DNA of 64,000 nucleotides, taken from positions 189,250,031 through 189,314,030 of the forward strand of contig NC_088201.1 in NCBI RefSeq assembly GCF_037126465.1. The letters are read 5' to 3'. Every line of letters begins with the position of its first letter. Position 1 is the first letter of the stretch. The notes beneath the pieces are model-generated. The model was not told the DNA's origin. It saw only the letters and a program-made list of their open reading frames with translations, and did not search any database. This document shows positions 44,476-55,525 of the stretch, piece after piece. The translations under genes and the position numbers were made by a program. Source of the stretch: Ornithodoros turicata (Eukaryota > Arthropoda > Arachnida > Ixodida > Argasidae).

Positions 44476-46119
44476 TTACACACTGTGAAGCCACACATGG
44501 TGCTCATCAGGCTTACGCAGCTGCGATTTAAGATGCTGCATATAATTTTCAAATGGAAAGGCACTGAATTCATCAAGCTGCCCATGTACTTTGGCATCGT
44601 CCGCAAGGTGCAAGAGGCAATGCACATTAAAAGAGATTTGACTTGCTCCGTACAGGTATGAAAACTTCTTCACGAAGAGCTCCAGCAGAGAACGTGCGTA
44701 GTCGTTCTGGCTTGCATATAGTTCTTTCTTTGTTAGGATGAGCATTGCGCAGTGAAGAATAAGGAAGTGGGCATAATGCTCCTGTGATAGAATACCCTGT
44801 AAGACTGCTGGCCCTATGTACAAGAGAAACGTACGGAACTCGGTCGCCTTCCAGCGGTCGAGGTCATCCAGCGACCTTGGTTTTCGGTTGAACTCTCTTG
44901 GTGTGTATGGTGCTAAGTTTGATATGGCATCTGACAGTACGTTATGCTGCCGAGGGCCTAAGCGGACACTCAGTGGCCCAGCCAGCCATGTATGAAGCAT
45001 TTTCCTCATTACACCCAGACACACTAAATGCATATAGTCGAGAGGCATGCAAGCTACGCAGTCTATTGGAAGCTCGGTCAGAATTGAAGTACCGTTGTGG
45101 TGTTCTGGATCAACCTGACGACGAAAGCTGCAGTCTGTCCGCAACATTCCTGGTGAAGTTGGGAAGCAAACACGGTTTTGCAAAAAGTCGCCCTCCACAG
45201 TGCATTTTAGGCAACCAGAGTATCCTGTGTGGCCTTTGGTGATGAGGATGAAGCTTCTGGCTGGGGCATCGCAAATGAAACTTACAATGCGGATCTTAAT
45301 AACGTGTTGCGAAATCTGGATTCCATCTCGAAGTATACACTGCAATTCTGATACTAATTGACGGAGATAATCATGGAACGGCTGTCGACTAGCACAGTTC
45401 TTCACCAAGCACTGAATAGGCCACAATTGCTTTCGCGTGCTTTTTGAGAGAGGGAGTCCATCAACACTGAAACTTAAACTGAGAGCTGGGGGGAGGTCAC
45501 TGCTGACATATCTTAACTGTGCTTTGAGTCCCGTAGCCAATCCGAAGTGACAGTACTGCCCAGGCTGCATGTCCGTCACGTTACTAGAAATCTTGCTGTC
45601 CCGTGGTGTTGCCAGAAGTGTCCTAGCATCGCTTGGCAAGTGCACGAGGCAGGAATGAGTCCTGAGGACCTTCAAAAGGGACGTTACAGAGGACTGGGGG
45701 ATATTGTTCCTAACTGCCCAAGCCTTGAGTTGTGCTCGAAAAGCTTCCGGGTTGTCATTTGCCTCAGTGCATTCTCCGCTTGTGTGCACAGCTGCGGTGC
45801 TGCTGCATGTGTTGTAGCTATGTGCTTGTGGGGTAGCGTCAGGAACTGATCCTGCAGTACTGCTATCGTGATGTTCTGAAGGTCCTATGTCACCACTATT
45901 TTCTCCTCCCGACAAGTAGCTGAGAGACCTTTGAGAAACCTCACTGCATATCGCTGCCTCTGAAGAACCATCATGACTCGGCTGGATGGATGGTAAGTTC
46001 TGTATCCCTTCGTGCTCAGGATGTTCATATGAAGACCCAGGTTCACTGAGGAGGTCAATAACCCTGTTCGTGATTTTGCGTGCCTTGCGGCTGGCACGTA
46101 CTCCCTTGTGTTTCGGCAT
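44476..46119 (-). CDS. CACTA/EnSpm-like (tnp2-type) transposase
   Basis: A single uninterrupted minus-strand ORF of 547 residues. The basic N-terminus (MPKHKGVRASRKARK) and Ser-rich linker to about 125 are followed by an RAQLKAWAVRNNIPQSS block. The catalytic region has FSVDGLPLSKS (Asp220), FICDAPARSF (Asp284), a CLKC pair (303/306) and PLDYMHLVCLGVMRKML (Asp361). Later come RKPRSLDDLDRWKATEFR, NVHCLLHLADD and FPFENYMQHLKSQLRKP. These are features of the metazoan tnp2-like transposases. The RNase H-like domain cuts element ends. The accessory gene lies downstream and a Myb/SANT exon and a CACTA terminus upstream. The frame looks intact. Confidence 0.8.
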   Translation of the reverse strand: MPKHKGVRASRKARKITNRVIDLLSEPGSSYEHPEHEGIQNLPSIQPSHDGSSEAAICSEVSQRSLSYLSGGENSGDIGPSEHHDSSTAGSVPDATPQAHSYNTCSSTAAVHTSGECTEANDNPEAFRAQLKAWAVRNNIPQSSVTSLLKVLRTHSCLVHLPSDARTLLATPRDSKISSNVTDMQPGQYCHFGLATGLKAQLRYVSSDLPPALSLSFSVDGLPLSKSTRKQLWPIQCLVKNCASRQPFHDYLRQLVSELQCILRDGIQISQHVIKIRIVSFICDAPARSFILITKGHTGYSGCLKCTVEGDFLQNRVCFPTSPGMLRTDCSFRRQVDPEHHNGTSILTELPIDCVACMPLDYMHLVCLGVMRKMLHTWLAGPLSVRLGPRQHNVLSDAISNLAPYTPREFNRKPRSLDDLDRWKATEFRTFLLYIGPAVLQGILSQEHYAHFLILHCAMLILTKKELYASQNDYARSLLELFVKKFSYLYGASQISFNVHCLLHLADDAKVHGQLDEFSAFPFENYMQHLKSQLRKPDEHHVWLHSV

Positions 46120-47249
46120 TTTTATATGTGCTAGTAGAAAATCACTTCGATATGCTTACATTTACTTAGATTAGCTTACGTGCTTACATTAGATTTCAGT
46201 TCAACACACGGGTTGGTGCGGGTGGGTGCGGGCACGATTGCTGGATTCGATTCATACGGGTTGACAAAATTGTGGACGACTTCTTGTGCATTGATGGATG
46301 CGAGCCTGAAACACAGGAACAGAGGATAAAGAAAACGCACTAATTTCGCATGCAGCGCTATGCCAACTCTGAGCTCTGAAAAAAAAATAAATAAATAACT
46401 TTCCAGAAAGCGTTTCAAGTTCGTCTGCAACAACAATATGCGTGGTACCACACTCAATCCGTCTGTAACTGTTCAAAAGCCCGTTTGAGAAGATCTTCAT
46501 GCAAGCAACACTGCGATCCGAAGCGACTAGAACGCACAATGTACGAAGCGTCTCACAGCATATAGGTGCATTAAATGTGCAAGGTAATGAAGGATTGGTT
46601 CAAGAATGAACTGGGTGCACACATTAATGTTTACATTAATGTTGCCTCCATCAGAAACCCACATACACGCACCGCGTTCACTTGTGCGCATCACTAGTTT
46701 TCTGGCAAAATCGCCAAACGCTTTTTTGCTCGTATGTAATTTCCTCAACACGTATAGCAACCAAAAGCGTATGCAAACTTGAGAAAACATATCTATATCG
46801 CCAGCACAAAAGTAGGAACACGCAGAAAACGCCAACGTGTGAGGCGTCATATTCTGGTTCACCGGAGCAGGACGCTTAACGCTTAACCCATATAACGTTC
46901 TTAAAACAACGTCACAACACACAATGGAAACACACAAAAACACACAATGGAAATGACTAATCGGGAACATACCGCATGCAGAATAATTCCACCTTGATTT
47001 TCGGCTGGGTTGCCTGTTACACATGCGTCTTTCAATTGCCTCCACTTGCGAATGAGCATATCTTGACTTGTCTTCGGCTTGGGCGTCCCTCGCCACGCTC
47101 GAGGAGCTTCACGCGCCAGCTGCCGAGCTTTCGCCCCCTCCCTCCTCGAGCCCTCGCGCTCTCTTCAGGGAATAGCCCACCTTCAGCGTTCACGGTGCTT
47201 TTCTGGGGCATATTTTTGAATCGCCCTATTGGGCATTCATCCGACGTTC
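46120..47249. other. No confident gene; possible 5' exons or introns of the CACTA element
   Basis: Short minus-strand open pieces at 46252-46539 and 46527-47096 have no recognised homologue. Some edges look like splice sites (GCATGCGGTATGTTC near 46975 on minus). Left unassigned. Confidence 0.4.
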
Positions 47250-47465
47250 TCAGGACGTATAAAATTCGCAATGGTTGTCTGGGTCGGTTAGGGCTGACGC
47301 GATCCGGTCGTAAATCACAGCATTCCTTTTTTGGCTTCTCAAAGCCCCTAGACTGTCTTCCCACAAGTTTAGGAGATGCCTGGTCATCGCATCCGACCAG
47401 ACGAAACGCTTCTTTTTCGTTTGATCCATCGCAAAATCAGCCGACGACGCATTGGAGGCAGCCAT
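47250..47465 (-). CDS. Myb/SANT-like DNA-binding exon
   Basis: Minus-strand start MAASNASSADFAMDQTKKKR, then a trihelix/SANT-like helix FVWSDAMTRHLLNLWEDSLG and KRNAVIYDRIASALT. Short, so probably the first exon of a longer protein. It begins about 140 bp inside a CACTA-type terminus (47608), so it is likely the DNA-binding partner, or N-terminal exon, of the element's transposase. Confidence 0.5.
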   Translation of the reverse strand: MAASNASSADFAMDQTKKKRFVWSDAMTRHLLNLWEDSLGALRSQKRNAVIYDRIASALTDPDNHCEFYTS

Positions 47466-47519
47466 CTTGTCTGTCAGTTAAGTCGGTCAACTGACGGCGA
47501 GGAGCTCAGATGAAAGTCG

Positions 47520-47612
47520 ACCACAGTTGGCGCTGCAGTGTAACACTCTCAACCGCGGTTGAGTTCAACCGTGGTCGACTCAACCGTGGTTGAGAGCGCT
47601 AGTGTAACTAGG
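47520..47612. repeat. CACTA-type terminus with palindromic subterminal repeats
   Basis: Read on the minus strand, TTA is followed by CACTAGCGCTCTCAACC and then by CTCAACCACGGTTGAG-like palindromes (three in 50 bp), ending near TGTTACACTG. A CACTA start plus short subterminal repeats is typical of EnSpm/CACTA ends. The transposase-like gene points inward from here. The matching left end was not found near 42900. Confidence 0.55.
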
Positions 47613-47892
47613 GTATAAGAAGATCCCGTCCTCGCCATTTCAGATTCGTGTCAGCGTGGCTGACCCTGACGGGTCAGGCACAACGACGCCAAAGTCGGAC
47701 ACTCGTCATCACAACCGGCTCAGGGAGGCAGCCCCTTCACGAAAGGTCGATTGGGTGGCACTTTGGAGTCTAGAGCCGGGTCACAGGAGTGTGAAAGTAG
47801 TTAAGGTGCAGGAAGGTGATAGGTGCAGCGCGGGGGCGCTGCGGGACGCAGGATTTACCTGAAAAAACAGAAAAATGAACACATGGTTAGTA
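47613..47892. other. No gene recognised
   Basis: A short plus-strand ORF (47656-47862) has no recognised homologue. The stretch lies between the CACTA terminus and the LINE 3' end. Confidence 0.5.
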
Positions 47893-49731
47893 CAGGATGG
47901 TTATGTCAGGGGGAGAGAAAGAAAAGATCACGGGGCTGTGACACCACGTGTGGAAGAAGTCTCGCTGCTGTTCCAGTCGGCGGAGTTCCCGGAGCAGGTT
48001 GAACCGAAGCTCTCGACGGATGATTCCCATGTAACGACGAAGATGTGCGGCAGCAGTGCGCGCACGGCTGGTCTGGTAGGCAATCTCCGCGATGAGAAGC
48101 ACAAACTGCGCTTCCGCATGGCGGGGAGGAGGCACAGGCGAGAGGAAGCGGGCAGAAAAGAAGGGGATTCCCCGTACCTGGAACACGTCAGCAGCGCGCC
48201 GAAGGAGAGCAGCCGGAAGTAATTAGTCTGTGTAGGCTTGTAGTAGTGTCTCTACGCTTCCGCATAGCGGGCAACGGTGTGTCACAGGGGTTCGGAGGAG
48301 CGATTGCCCCCGGATACGCACAATGCCATGCGCCAGTCTCCACATGAACGATGCGCGGCTGGAATCCAAGAACGGGGCCGTTAAAAGACGCCAAGCCGGC
48401 ACCGCAGGGGGAGCCGGAGTACGCCCACATCACAGCCACGGGAGGGAGTCCGTATCACGGACATCGCGTCTGCATAAAAATCCAGCCCGCGGCACGGTGT
48501 GCGACAGGGGGACGTCAAACAACCTAGGAAGAAGCGGGTTAAAGTAGTGGTCAGGGGGTTGTCGCTGTCAAGGGCGCGCAGCGTCCAGCGCAGGTGAAGC
48601 CGTGAAGGGCGAGAGCAACCACGGTAAGATCGGATATGCCCCACCTGCCTGCATCGCGAGGTAGTTGCACAATAACGCGGGGGAGCTGGTCAACAGCAAA
48701 ACCGCAGAAAATACTGTAGATTTCCGAGTGCACTCGAACACGCGTGCGACGTGGCACTATCAGTAGGCTTGCGATGTAAGTCACTACTGAGAAGAGTAGG
48801 CTGCACACAATGTTGGCACGAGCGGCGAGGGAAGTCTGTAATTGGTTGTACAGGCTCACCCGTTCACTCAGAGTGTCAGTAACAGGAATCTACGTGCTGG
48901 AGAGTAGACCGCGACGCCCGAATAGAAAACCGAGCACTTTCACTTGGTTCACTGCACCATCGAAGTTTCCCACGATGGGTAAAACGGCACACGTGTCGAT
49001 GTTGAGCTGCGCTCCACTTGCGGCACAACACTCCCTGCAGATGGCAATCACACGGTGCACGGACGATTCGTTCGGAACGACGACAGTTACGTCGTCCGCG
49101 TACGCGAAGGTGGGAACACACACTGGGGCACCAGGGAGCGGCGTGCACGCGATGCGAGAGTCACAACAAACACGTTGGAGCAACGGCTCGATGCATAGTA
49201 CATACAGAGCGGACGATGAGGGCATCCCTGCCTTATGCCGCGCTCGATAGGAAAGGAGTCACTCAAAAAACCGTTAACTATCACCCGTGATTCGGGTGCC
49301 CTATACAGGGTTTTAATTTTCGTTCCAAAAACGCGCAGGAGGCGCGCAGTACACAACACCTCAAACAGGTAAAGACGAATAGGGTGATCGAAAGCTTTCT
49401 CCTGGTCTAGTGTTAACACACATTACGATCGATCACCCACTGTATCAAGTCATGCAAAGTAAGCCCGTGAAGCTGCGTCGAACATCCTTCCATGCAAGCT
49501 GCTTGGCTGCTGCCGAGGATGCCGGGGAATTCAGGCTAAAGTCGCGACGAAACACTGTGCGACGGCTTTATAATCTGCGTTGAGCAGAGTAATAGACCGC
49601 CAAGCGTGCAAATCCATGCGCTTTGACTGGTCCTTGCAGAGGAGTGTAATAAGCCCCTCAGACATCGACGGCGGGAGGGATGCCCCCCCCCCACCCTTCC
49701 GTAAGCAGTCGTTCACAAACGTGGTGAAAGC
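47893..49731 (-). pseudogene. LINE ORF2, RT core to C-terminus (3' half of interrupted LINE)
   Basis: Starts at 49731 in mid-RT with AFTTFVNDCLRKGG. It continues with LITLLCKDQSKRMDLHAWRS, ITLLNADYKAVA, LTLDQEKAFDH (first RT Asp), GIRQGCPHRPL, FAYADDVTVVV (catalytic YADD intact), VKVLGFLFG, IVQLPRDAGRWGISDL and a C-terminal helix region FVLLIAEIAYQTSRA (48100-47900). Frames change several times (about 49480, 49230, 48880, 48550), so it is a pseudogene. The 5' half is at 59433-60875. Confidence 0.85.
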
Positions 49732-49744
49732 CATAGAGATAATA

Positions 49745-49874
49745 TAGGAAGGAGTTGCCTCAGGACAGAAGCCGCTGATATTTCGAACAGAGACTGTTCT
49801 TCTTCTGGGCCCAGAAGAAGAACAGTCTCTGTTCGAAATATCGGCGGCTTCTGTCCTGAGGCAACTCCTTCCTA
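49745..49874. repeat. 130-bp foldback of the TTGCCTCAGGAC family
   Basis: Two 65-bp arms with one mismatch and no loop (centre between 49809 and 49810, GGGCCC). The 16-mer CATAGAGATAATATAG occurs at 49732-49747 and again at 49909-49924, so the foldback plus 34 bp looks like an insertion bounded by direct repeats. Confidence 0.9.
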
Positions 49875-49931
49875 CATTCTACCGGTTCGCTGGATTTCTA
49901 CCCATCTACATAGAGATAATATAGTAGGATT

Positions 49932-50743
49932 CTAGAGAACGGAGTTCGCGCACCACCTATACACCGTTTTACAAATCGGCCGCTGTGGGTCGCCATGTTG
50001 TTCTTCCAAGGCGACGTTAACGACGTCTAGCGGCTCCTCCATACTGGGCTGTTAGAATCCCCGCTGGGCCTGTGTTCCTTCGTGTTCGCGCTTCATAGTT
50101 TCCTGATTTACGGACTCGTTGTTTCTATTTACTGTTTTGTTATTGTTGTTAACTGTTGGTTGTCTAACATTTCCGCTGTTTGTTGTTCGACATTGTTGTT
50201 AATCGGCAATAAAAGCTGCTTTGGGCAACTTTTTATGACGGCATGGCTTCGACCTCGTCGGGATCGTTGGCTCCAAAGACGCCACTTACGATTGCAGGTG
50301 AGACTTTGCTTCTGCTTATGCACGTCAAATATCCGGCAAAGATAGTACACATGCTGGCATCTGTCCCAAAATCGTGCGTCTGTATGTAACCTAACGTTGA
50401 GCTTTGAGAAGTTGGGATCAACAAAGTCAATGATCAGGCTGGTGATTGAATAAGATTCTTCTTTCCTGCGTGTGAAAATTTGGATTTTGCTGTCGTCTTA
50501 GTTTCCCGTATTGCCTTCGGTTTTTTGTGTTCATCATGTAAGGATGAATGTCCCCTTAAGCTATTAGCGGCCCTTGCTAGCCGGTAGTGGGAATGACGAA
50601 AACTTCGTACAGTACATGGTAGTGTCTCGGGTGTGTTGTATGTTGTTACCGTCAATAAATTATCCTATAACAACTTAGTATACCGGTCACGATGTGATTG
50701 CTCTTTGATGACACTTATTTTTATGTGTGATTTTGATGGCTAG
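49932..50743 (+). other. 5' region of the ISL2EU element
   Basis: Non-coding except a possible first exon at 50243-50297 (MASTSSGSLAPKTPLTIA before a GTGAGAC donor). Its phase does not fit the next exon directly, so another exon may lie between. Confidence 0.4.
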
Positions 50744-52625
50744 CACTACGCACACCCCGACGATATCAAGGAATGGAGCGAGGACATGAAACTCTGGCCG
50801 AGCATCACGTCCGCAGATATCATTTGCTACCTCCTGCAGTCGAAAGCGTGTGATCTGCAAGAAGCCAAGGCGTACAAGAGCCTGGAATCTTATAACTACC
50901 TGCAGTGCGGCTGGGTCGACAAATTGATGGCACACAGAATCAACAATGATACCGTGTACGTGAAAGGCAAAGTGAGGCCGTTCCAGTCAGTCAGCAACAA
51001 ACCGCACTGTTCCTGGGCCTGTGCAAAATACAGCGGCATGGTTGTGACTGCTGGGTGCACATGCATGGCTGGCCAAGCCAAGGTGTGCAGCCACATCGGT
51101 GCAATTCTGTGGAAGGTTGACCTCGCTGTGTCGAAAGGCCTGACAGGTATTTCGTGTACAGACACCACCATAGAATGGAACCGAGGCACAAAGCGGAATG
51201 TCGAGCCAGCCGTATTACAAGACATTACATTCAGGCTACAAAAGCGGACGGTTGACAGTGATGTGCCAAAAGACAAACGTCAGAGAGCTGCAACCGACCC
51301 ACCGATGGGAGAGAAGAAATTTTCAGAATTTGTCAGGACCTCACCGGTCTCATTTCTATTTAATACGAAAGGTAATTTGAGTAATATCAAACCTTATGGT
51401 TGCTTCGTACCGCATGTGGAGAATAGTGCTCTCTTAATTTGTTAATGTACTGTCCTTCCTTGTCCCTACCTTTGTGTTCCTTACGTTTCCTTTTACCGGC
51501 TTGTTTTCAACATCTTCCTTCCATCGTAATCTACTGACACTGCTGCCTCTGGTTTTAAAACACTTTGACTAGCCCTGGCGACTTTGCTGTGATGAGGGTT
51601 TGAGGTGAAAAATTTGCTGTAACCAGTCTGTGACTTCATTATGTCTTGCAGTAGCATGCTGCAATGTCCTATTACTTTGCATTATATGTCGCTCCACTAT
51701 TAATGTATTTTTTGTTTTGTTTGCTTGCTCTCAGGGACTCTGCTGTACCACACGCTCCATGCTCCACCCCAAACACCGGAACAAGTCATCCAGTCGCTAG
51801 CAGTTGAGCCGTGCCAGAATGAAACAGCTGGAAACCATGGAAACCATGACAGAGGAAGTGATCTGCCACACGATTGTGCACCATGCGACATGTTTTTCAA
51901 CAATTTTGTTGTCCTCTCGTGTTCTGCTGCGGAGGCACTTGAAAGCCGTACACGGAGTCAAGACACTGAGCTTTGGTTTGAAGCACGCCGCCTGAGTGAT
52001 GACTGCCTCAAATATCAGAAAAGTGCCAAAGAAAGAATCCACTCCATTTGAGAAGGCAGCAAAAAGCATTGTGGCACCATCATTCTTTGGGAATGCTGCC
52101 ACAAATCATGGCAAACGACGCGAAAGTGTTGCTCGTGACCACTTCGTTAGGAAGACAGGGCTTGCAGTAACCCGCTGTGGCATCTTTGTGAGCGAGGACT
52201 ACCCTTGGCTAGCGGCATCGCCGGATGGTGTCATTGAGTCGGACAATGCAATCCTGGAGATAAAGTGCCCACATGTCGACAACTGCAGGATGCTGATTGA
52301 GAAAGGAAAGTACGACGTAAAACTGTCCAGTGCGAATGAGTATGTGCTTGTACAAAACGGTCCAAATGGGTACTATTCCCAGGTGCAGTTCCAGATGATG
52401 TGCTCCGGAAGGAGACAATGTTACTTTTATGTATGGACAGCCAGTAGCAGTGGGGAAGTGACGGATGTACTTGTCAAAGTGCCACTTGATGCCGCATTTT
52501 TATCTCGGACAGTTGTGCGCCTCAGAAAATTCTACTTCTGTGCATTGCTACCGATTATTGAACAAAGGCATCAAAATGAAGAATGGAATGTAAGCGCCAT
52601 GTACAAGGCAATAACAAAACTCTAG
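50744..52625 (+). pseudogene. SWIM-finger + YqaJ-type nuclease (ISL2EU second protein)
   Basis: Exon 50744-51370: HYAHPDDIKEWSEDMKLWPS, ICYLLQSK, then a SWIM zinc finger CTCMAGQAKVCSH (51056-51094). Donor GTAATT at 51371; acceptor CTTGCTCTCAG before GGACTC near 51735. Exon 2 has LESRTRSQDTELWFEARRL; a one-base shift near 51990 is needed to enter MTASNIRKV. The nuclease fold follows: FFGNAATNHGKRRESVARDH, LAASPDGVI with Asp, ILEIKCP (Glu-x-Lys), YYSQVQFQM. This is the PD-(D/E)xK core of YqaJ/lambda-exonuclease-like recombinases. In ISL2EU elements it accompanies the transposase; its role in transposition is not settled. The frameshift suggests decay or a sequence error. Confidence 0.8.
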
Positions 52626-52876
52626 TGCTTTCGCTTCTTGCTAGACATGGTGTTGAGTAGTGCTTTACCGACAATCTGAAACATTTAGTGCACACTATTG
52701 TAGATTTTTATAAATTGTCTTTCATTTTCTGTGACCGAGTAAGGCTGACACAATTTCAAAGGATACTGCAACATTTTGCTTTTATTACATTATTCAGCTT
52801 CAGTTTCACGGCCTCTAATTAGTGGAGGCTTAAGGTTGCACAAACCTGCACAAACAAAAACAATCTTGCTGATTAA

Positions 52877-55525
52877 TTACTTGGACTTGATTGGCAAGGG
52901 ATGCTGCAGGATTCGGTATGTCTTGATCCGATTAATTGCCCGCTCAACGTGAATTCGCACAGACGCAATCCTCCTTGTTGCTGTGACTTCCTTCTCACTG
53001 AGCTGTTTTTTCCCTGAAGAGGTCGATTTCTATGAAACAGATGGTCTCACCAAAAGAGAAAAGTCACTTACCTTTTGTGAAAGCAGGTACGTTCAGCTTC
53101 ACACCTTCAACCTGCAAATGAAGGCTAAGAGAAAACCCTCTGTCTGCCATTACTTCATCGCCTCTGGAAAGCTTCTCCTCTATTCCAGAGTCCCTCATAA
53201 TGTACTTGTCGGACGCCCTGCCACCATATGCTTGCGAGACAAACATTATGAACCCATTTGGGGCAATAGCAGTCAGAAACTTGATGGTGTTGTTTGCCTT
53301 GTATGCACTGTACGTTTGGGCTCGGGCCATCAGTTTCTTTGGTCGCTGCAGAGGAACTCCTGTGCACTCTATGATACACGTTGTACTACTGTATCCATTC
53401 TCCTTGAAGCTTTCAGGCATGCTATTTTGTATGTAAGAAGCAGGCAGCCACATAACAATGTGCTCCATCACCTTGCACAGTTTGTTCACTGTACGAATGA
53501 TTGTCATACTAACACAGGTCACAGACACCTTAAATATCCTAGAGAGGTGCCCAAGCAATAGTCCCAGCCGTAACCTCATCAAGGTTAGCAGTACCTGGTC
53601 CTCCAGGGTAAGCTGCCTCCCTTTCTTGTGGTCAACTACTGAAACAGCACGCACCAAGTTGATGAAAACCTCATGTGAGAGCCCAGTGTAGAACTGTATA
53701 TCATCAGGTGTCATGTCATGGGTCATGACATGCCTCTGGGGACTGTGGTGAAGTGCTGACTTGGCATATACATGATCACCAGATGAGCTGCCAAGGACTC
53801 CCTTTGGTAGAAAGAAATGTCCCGATAAGAAATGGAACAATTTGCCAAACAAAATTCATAAGTCCCTCTTTCTTGCAGAGAGTCTAACTGAAAATATTAT
53901 TCGGCCGGTTCAGCCAAAAGTAATAGTTTTCGGTTCAGTTAGACTTCCTGGCTTCTTGGGACTATGCATGCAACAAATTATGTAAGATACGGTGTTACAC
54001 ATGGATGCTGCATGACGTCGCAAGCAAATTCCATTAAACCCATTCTACATACCTCTCTTCTGGTATCGGTACCTTCTAAATCTTCTGCCATGAGCTGTGT
54101 CGGTGTGTCCTGGTAGAATATGAGATTAGGCCATAAGAGTGTTATCGTGATGCAACAGCACTGATTAGTAACTTGGACCTCAGATATAATCAGTTTGATA
54201 TGAAACATGTGCAGTTGTCACAGTATCTGTAGAAATATACCAACCTGAACAGCAGAAGCAGAGAAGGGAACGGTTTCATTAGCTGCCACGTGGTACGTTT
54301 GCTCAAAGGATGCTGGAGTCTTCACAGGAGACTAAGTGAAGAAACTTATGCGCATCAGTGACACGGTTCTGGTCGTCACTTTTTAGCATAAAGACCATTT
54401 TCAAGCATCTGCACTGAAGTGCTTTCCACTACCTATTCAAAACATCGTCCTGATGTAGACCAGATACGATGCCAGACTTACTGTTTCAATGGGATCGTCT
54501 GTATCCTCCAGTGCTTCAGATGCAGCCTCCTAATAATTACCAAAGATCATTATTCAGACTTCCAGTGTCACTACTGGGTGAGCTTAGAGAAGCTACTGGT
54601 TGCAACATTGTAACTGGTTACTGGTTGCAACATTGTTTTTACTCATTGTGATGGGTCACTGGAACCAACCTGTGTGTTGCAAGAATTTGTCGCTGCGGCT
54701 TCCTGGAAACCTTCCCGGTATTGTATTTGTAGTTCACTTAGTGAGGACACATCAGGTTGCGCACTTTCTTCTCTATGTGGGCACGGGAGCTAGATGGCAA
54801 TTAAATACATTTTCTGTCAGAGGAAATCACAGGAATAGGAAGGCAATGATCACGTGTAATATCTAACCTCCATGTCGCAGCTGTCAATGTGGCCTTCAGG
54901 TTCGCACTGGACAACTTGAGGCAACGCTTCATCTGCTGTACCTCCGCTCCCGATTCCTTTCTTTTGCACCATTGGCGTTACTTTTTGCTGTAGTACGAAT
55001 CATTAGCATAAACTGCAACGGTCCGATCTATTCCAAAGGTCGAATAAACATACCTTCTTTTTTGGTGGTTCGTAGCTCACTCTGACAAGGCGCCGTCTTC
55101 CTACTAACACCTGAAAATGTCCACAAACGTGGAAACGCAGCATTACCGAGGGAACATCGAACACGCCGTTCACCAACCTTCCTCGCGTACCCCATCTGCA
55201 GCATGGGGACCGGATTCAACGGAGTACGCTTTCCGTCAACAAAGTGATTCGAGCACACACGCGCCGAAGAAGACGATGGCTCGAAGTTCTTCCTGTTGAT
55301 GGATACCAACCATTGCTGTGGAAGCTGCTCGTCAGCCGGGAAACGATGCAGCGCAAACATGCCGCAACCACAGCTATCCCGCCGGACATTATGCTCAGTG
55401 CAGACCTCTTGCGAAAGCAGTTTACATTTTCGCTGGTTATTAGTGCACCCAAAAACGACACAATGGTGCCCAGACGATCCCTCGTGAGCGTATGACATGC
55501 CACATCCTGACCACGTTGCTGTCAC
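52877..55525 (-). CDS. THAP + DDE_4 transposase, multi-exon (ISL2EU type)
   Basis: 5' exon from 55525 encodes a THAP finger (HHCVVFGCTNN, LHRFPADEQLPQQW, VCSNHFVDGKRTPLNPVPML) and ends at a TTTTCAG/GTGTTAG donor near 55112. Several small linker exons with GT-AG edges follow (about 54955-54870, 54705-54672, 54530-54484, 54333-54247, 54116-54060). The main exon to 53072 has YTGLSHEVFINLVRAV, YSAYKANNTIKFLTAIAP, YGGRASDKYI and MADRGF. The last exon 53013-52877 is joined in phase (TKGKKQLSEKEV) and has RIHVERAINRIK with the Glu. The usual IIDCTE reads IIECTG, so the first catalytic Asp is Glu. Convergent with the YqaJ gene; 251 bp separate the stops. Confidence 0.8.
54594..54635. repeat. Short direct repeat ACTGGTTGCAACATTGT
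   Basis: A 17-mer occurs twice within 42 bp, plus a third partial ACTGGTT, inside an intron of the transposase gene. Slippage-like. Confidence 0.8.

Noticed and set aside
45547..45849. 100-residue plus-strand ORF inside the CACTA-like transposase
   Set aside because: Shadow frame antisense to the transposase coding sequence.
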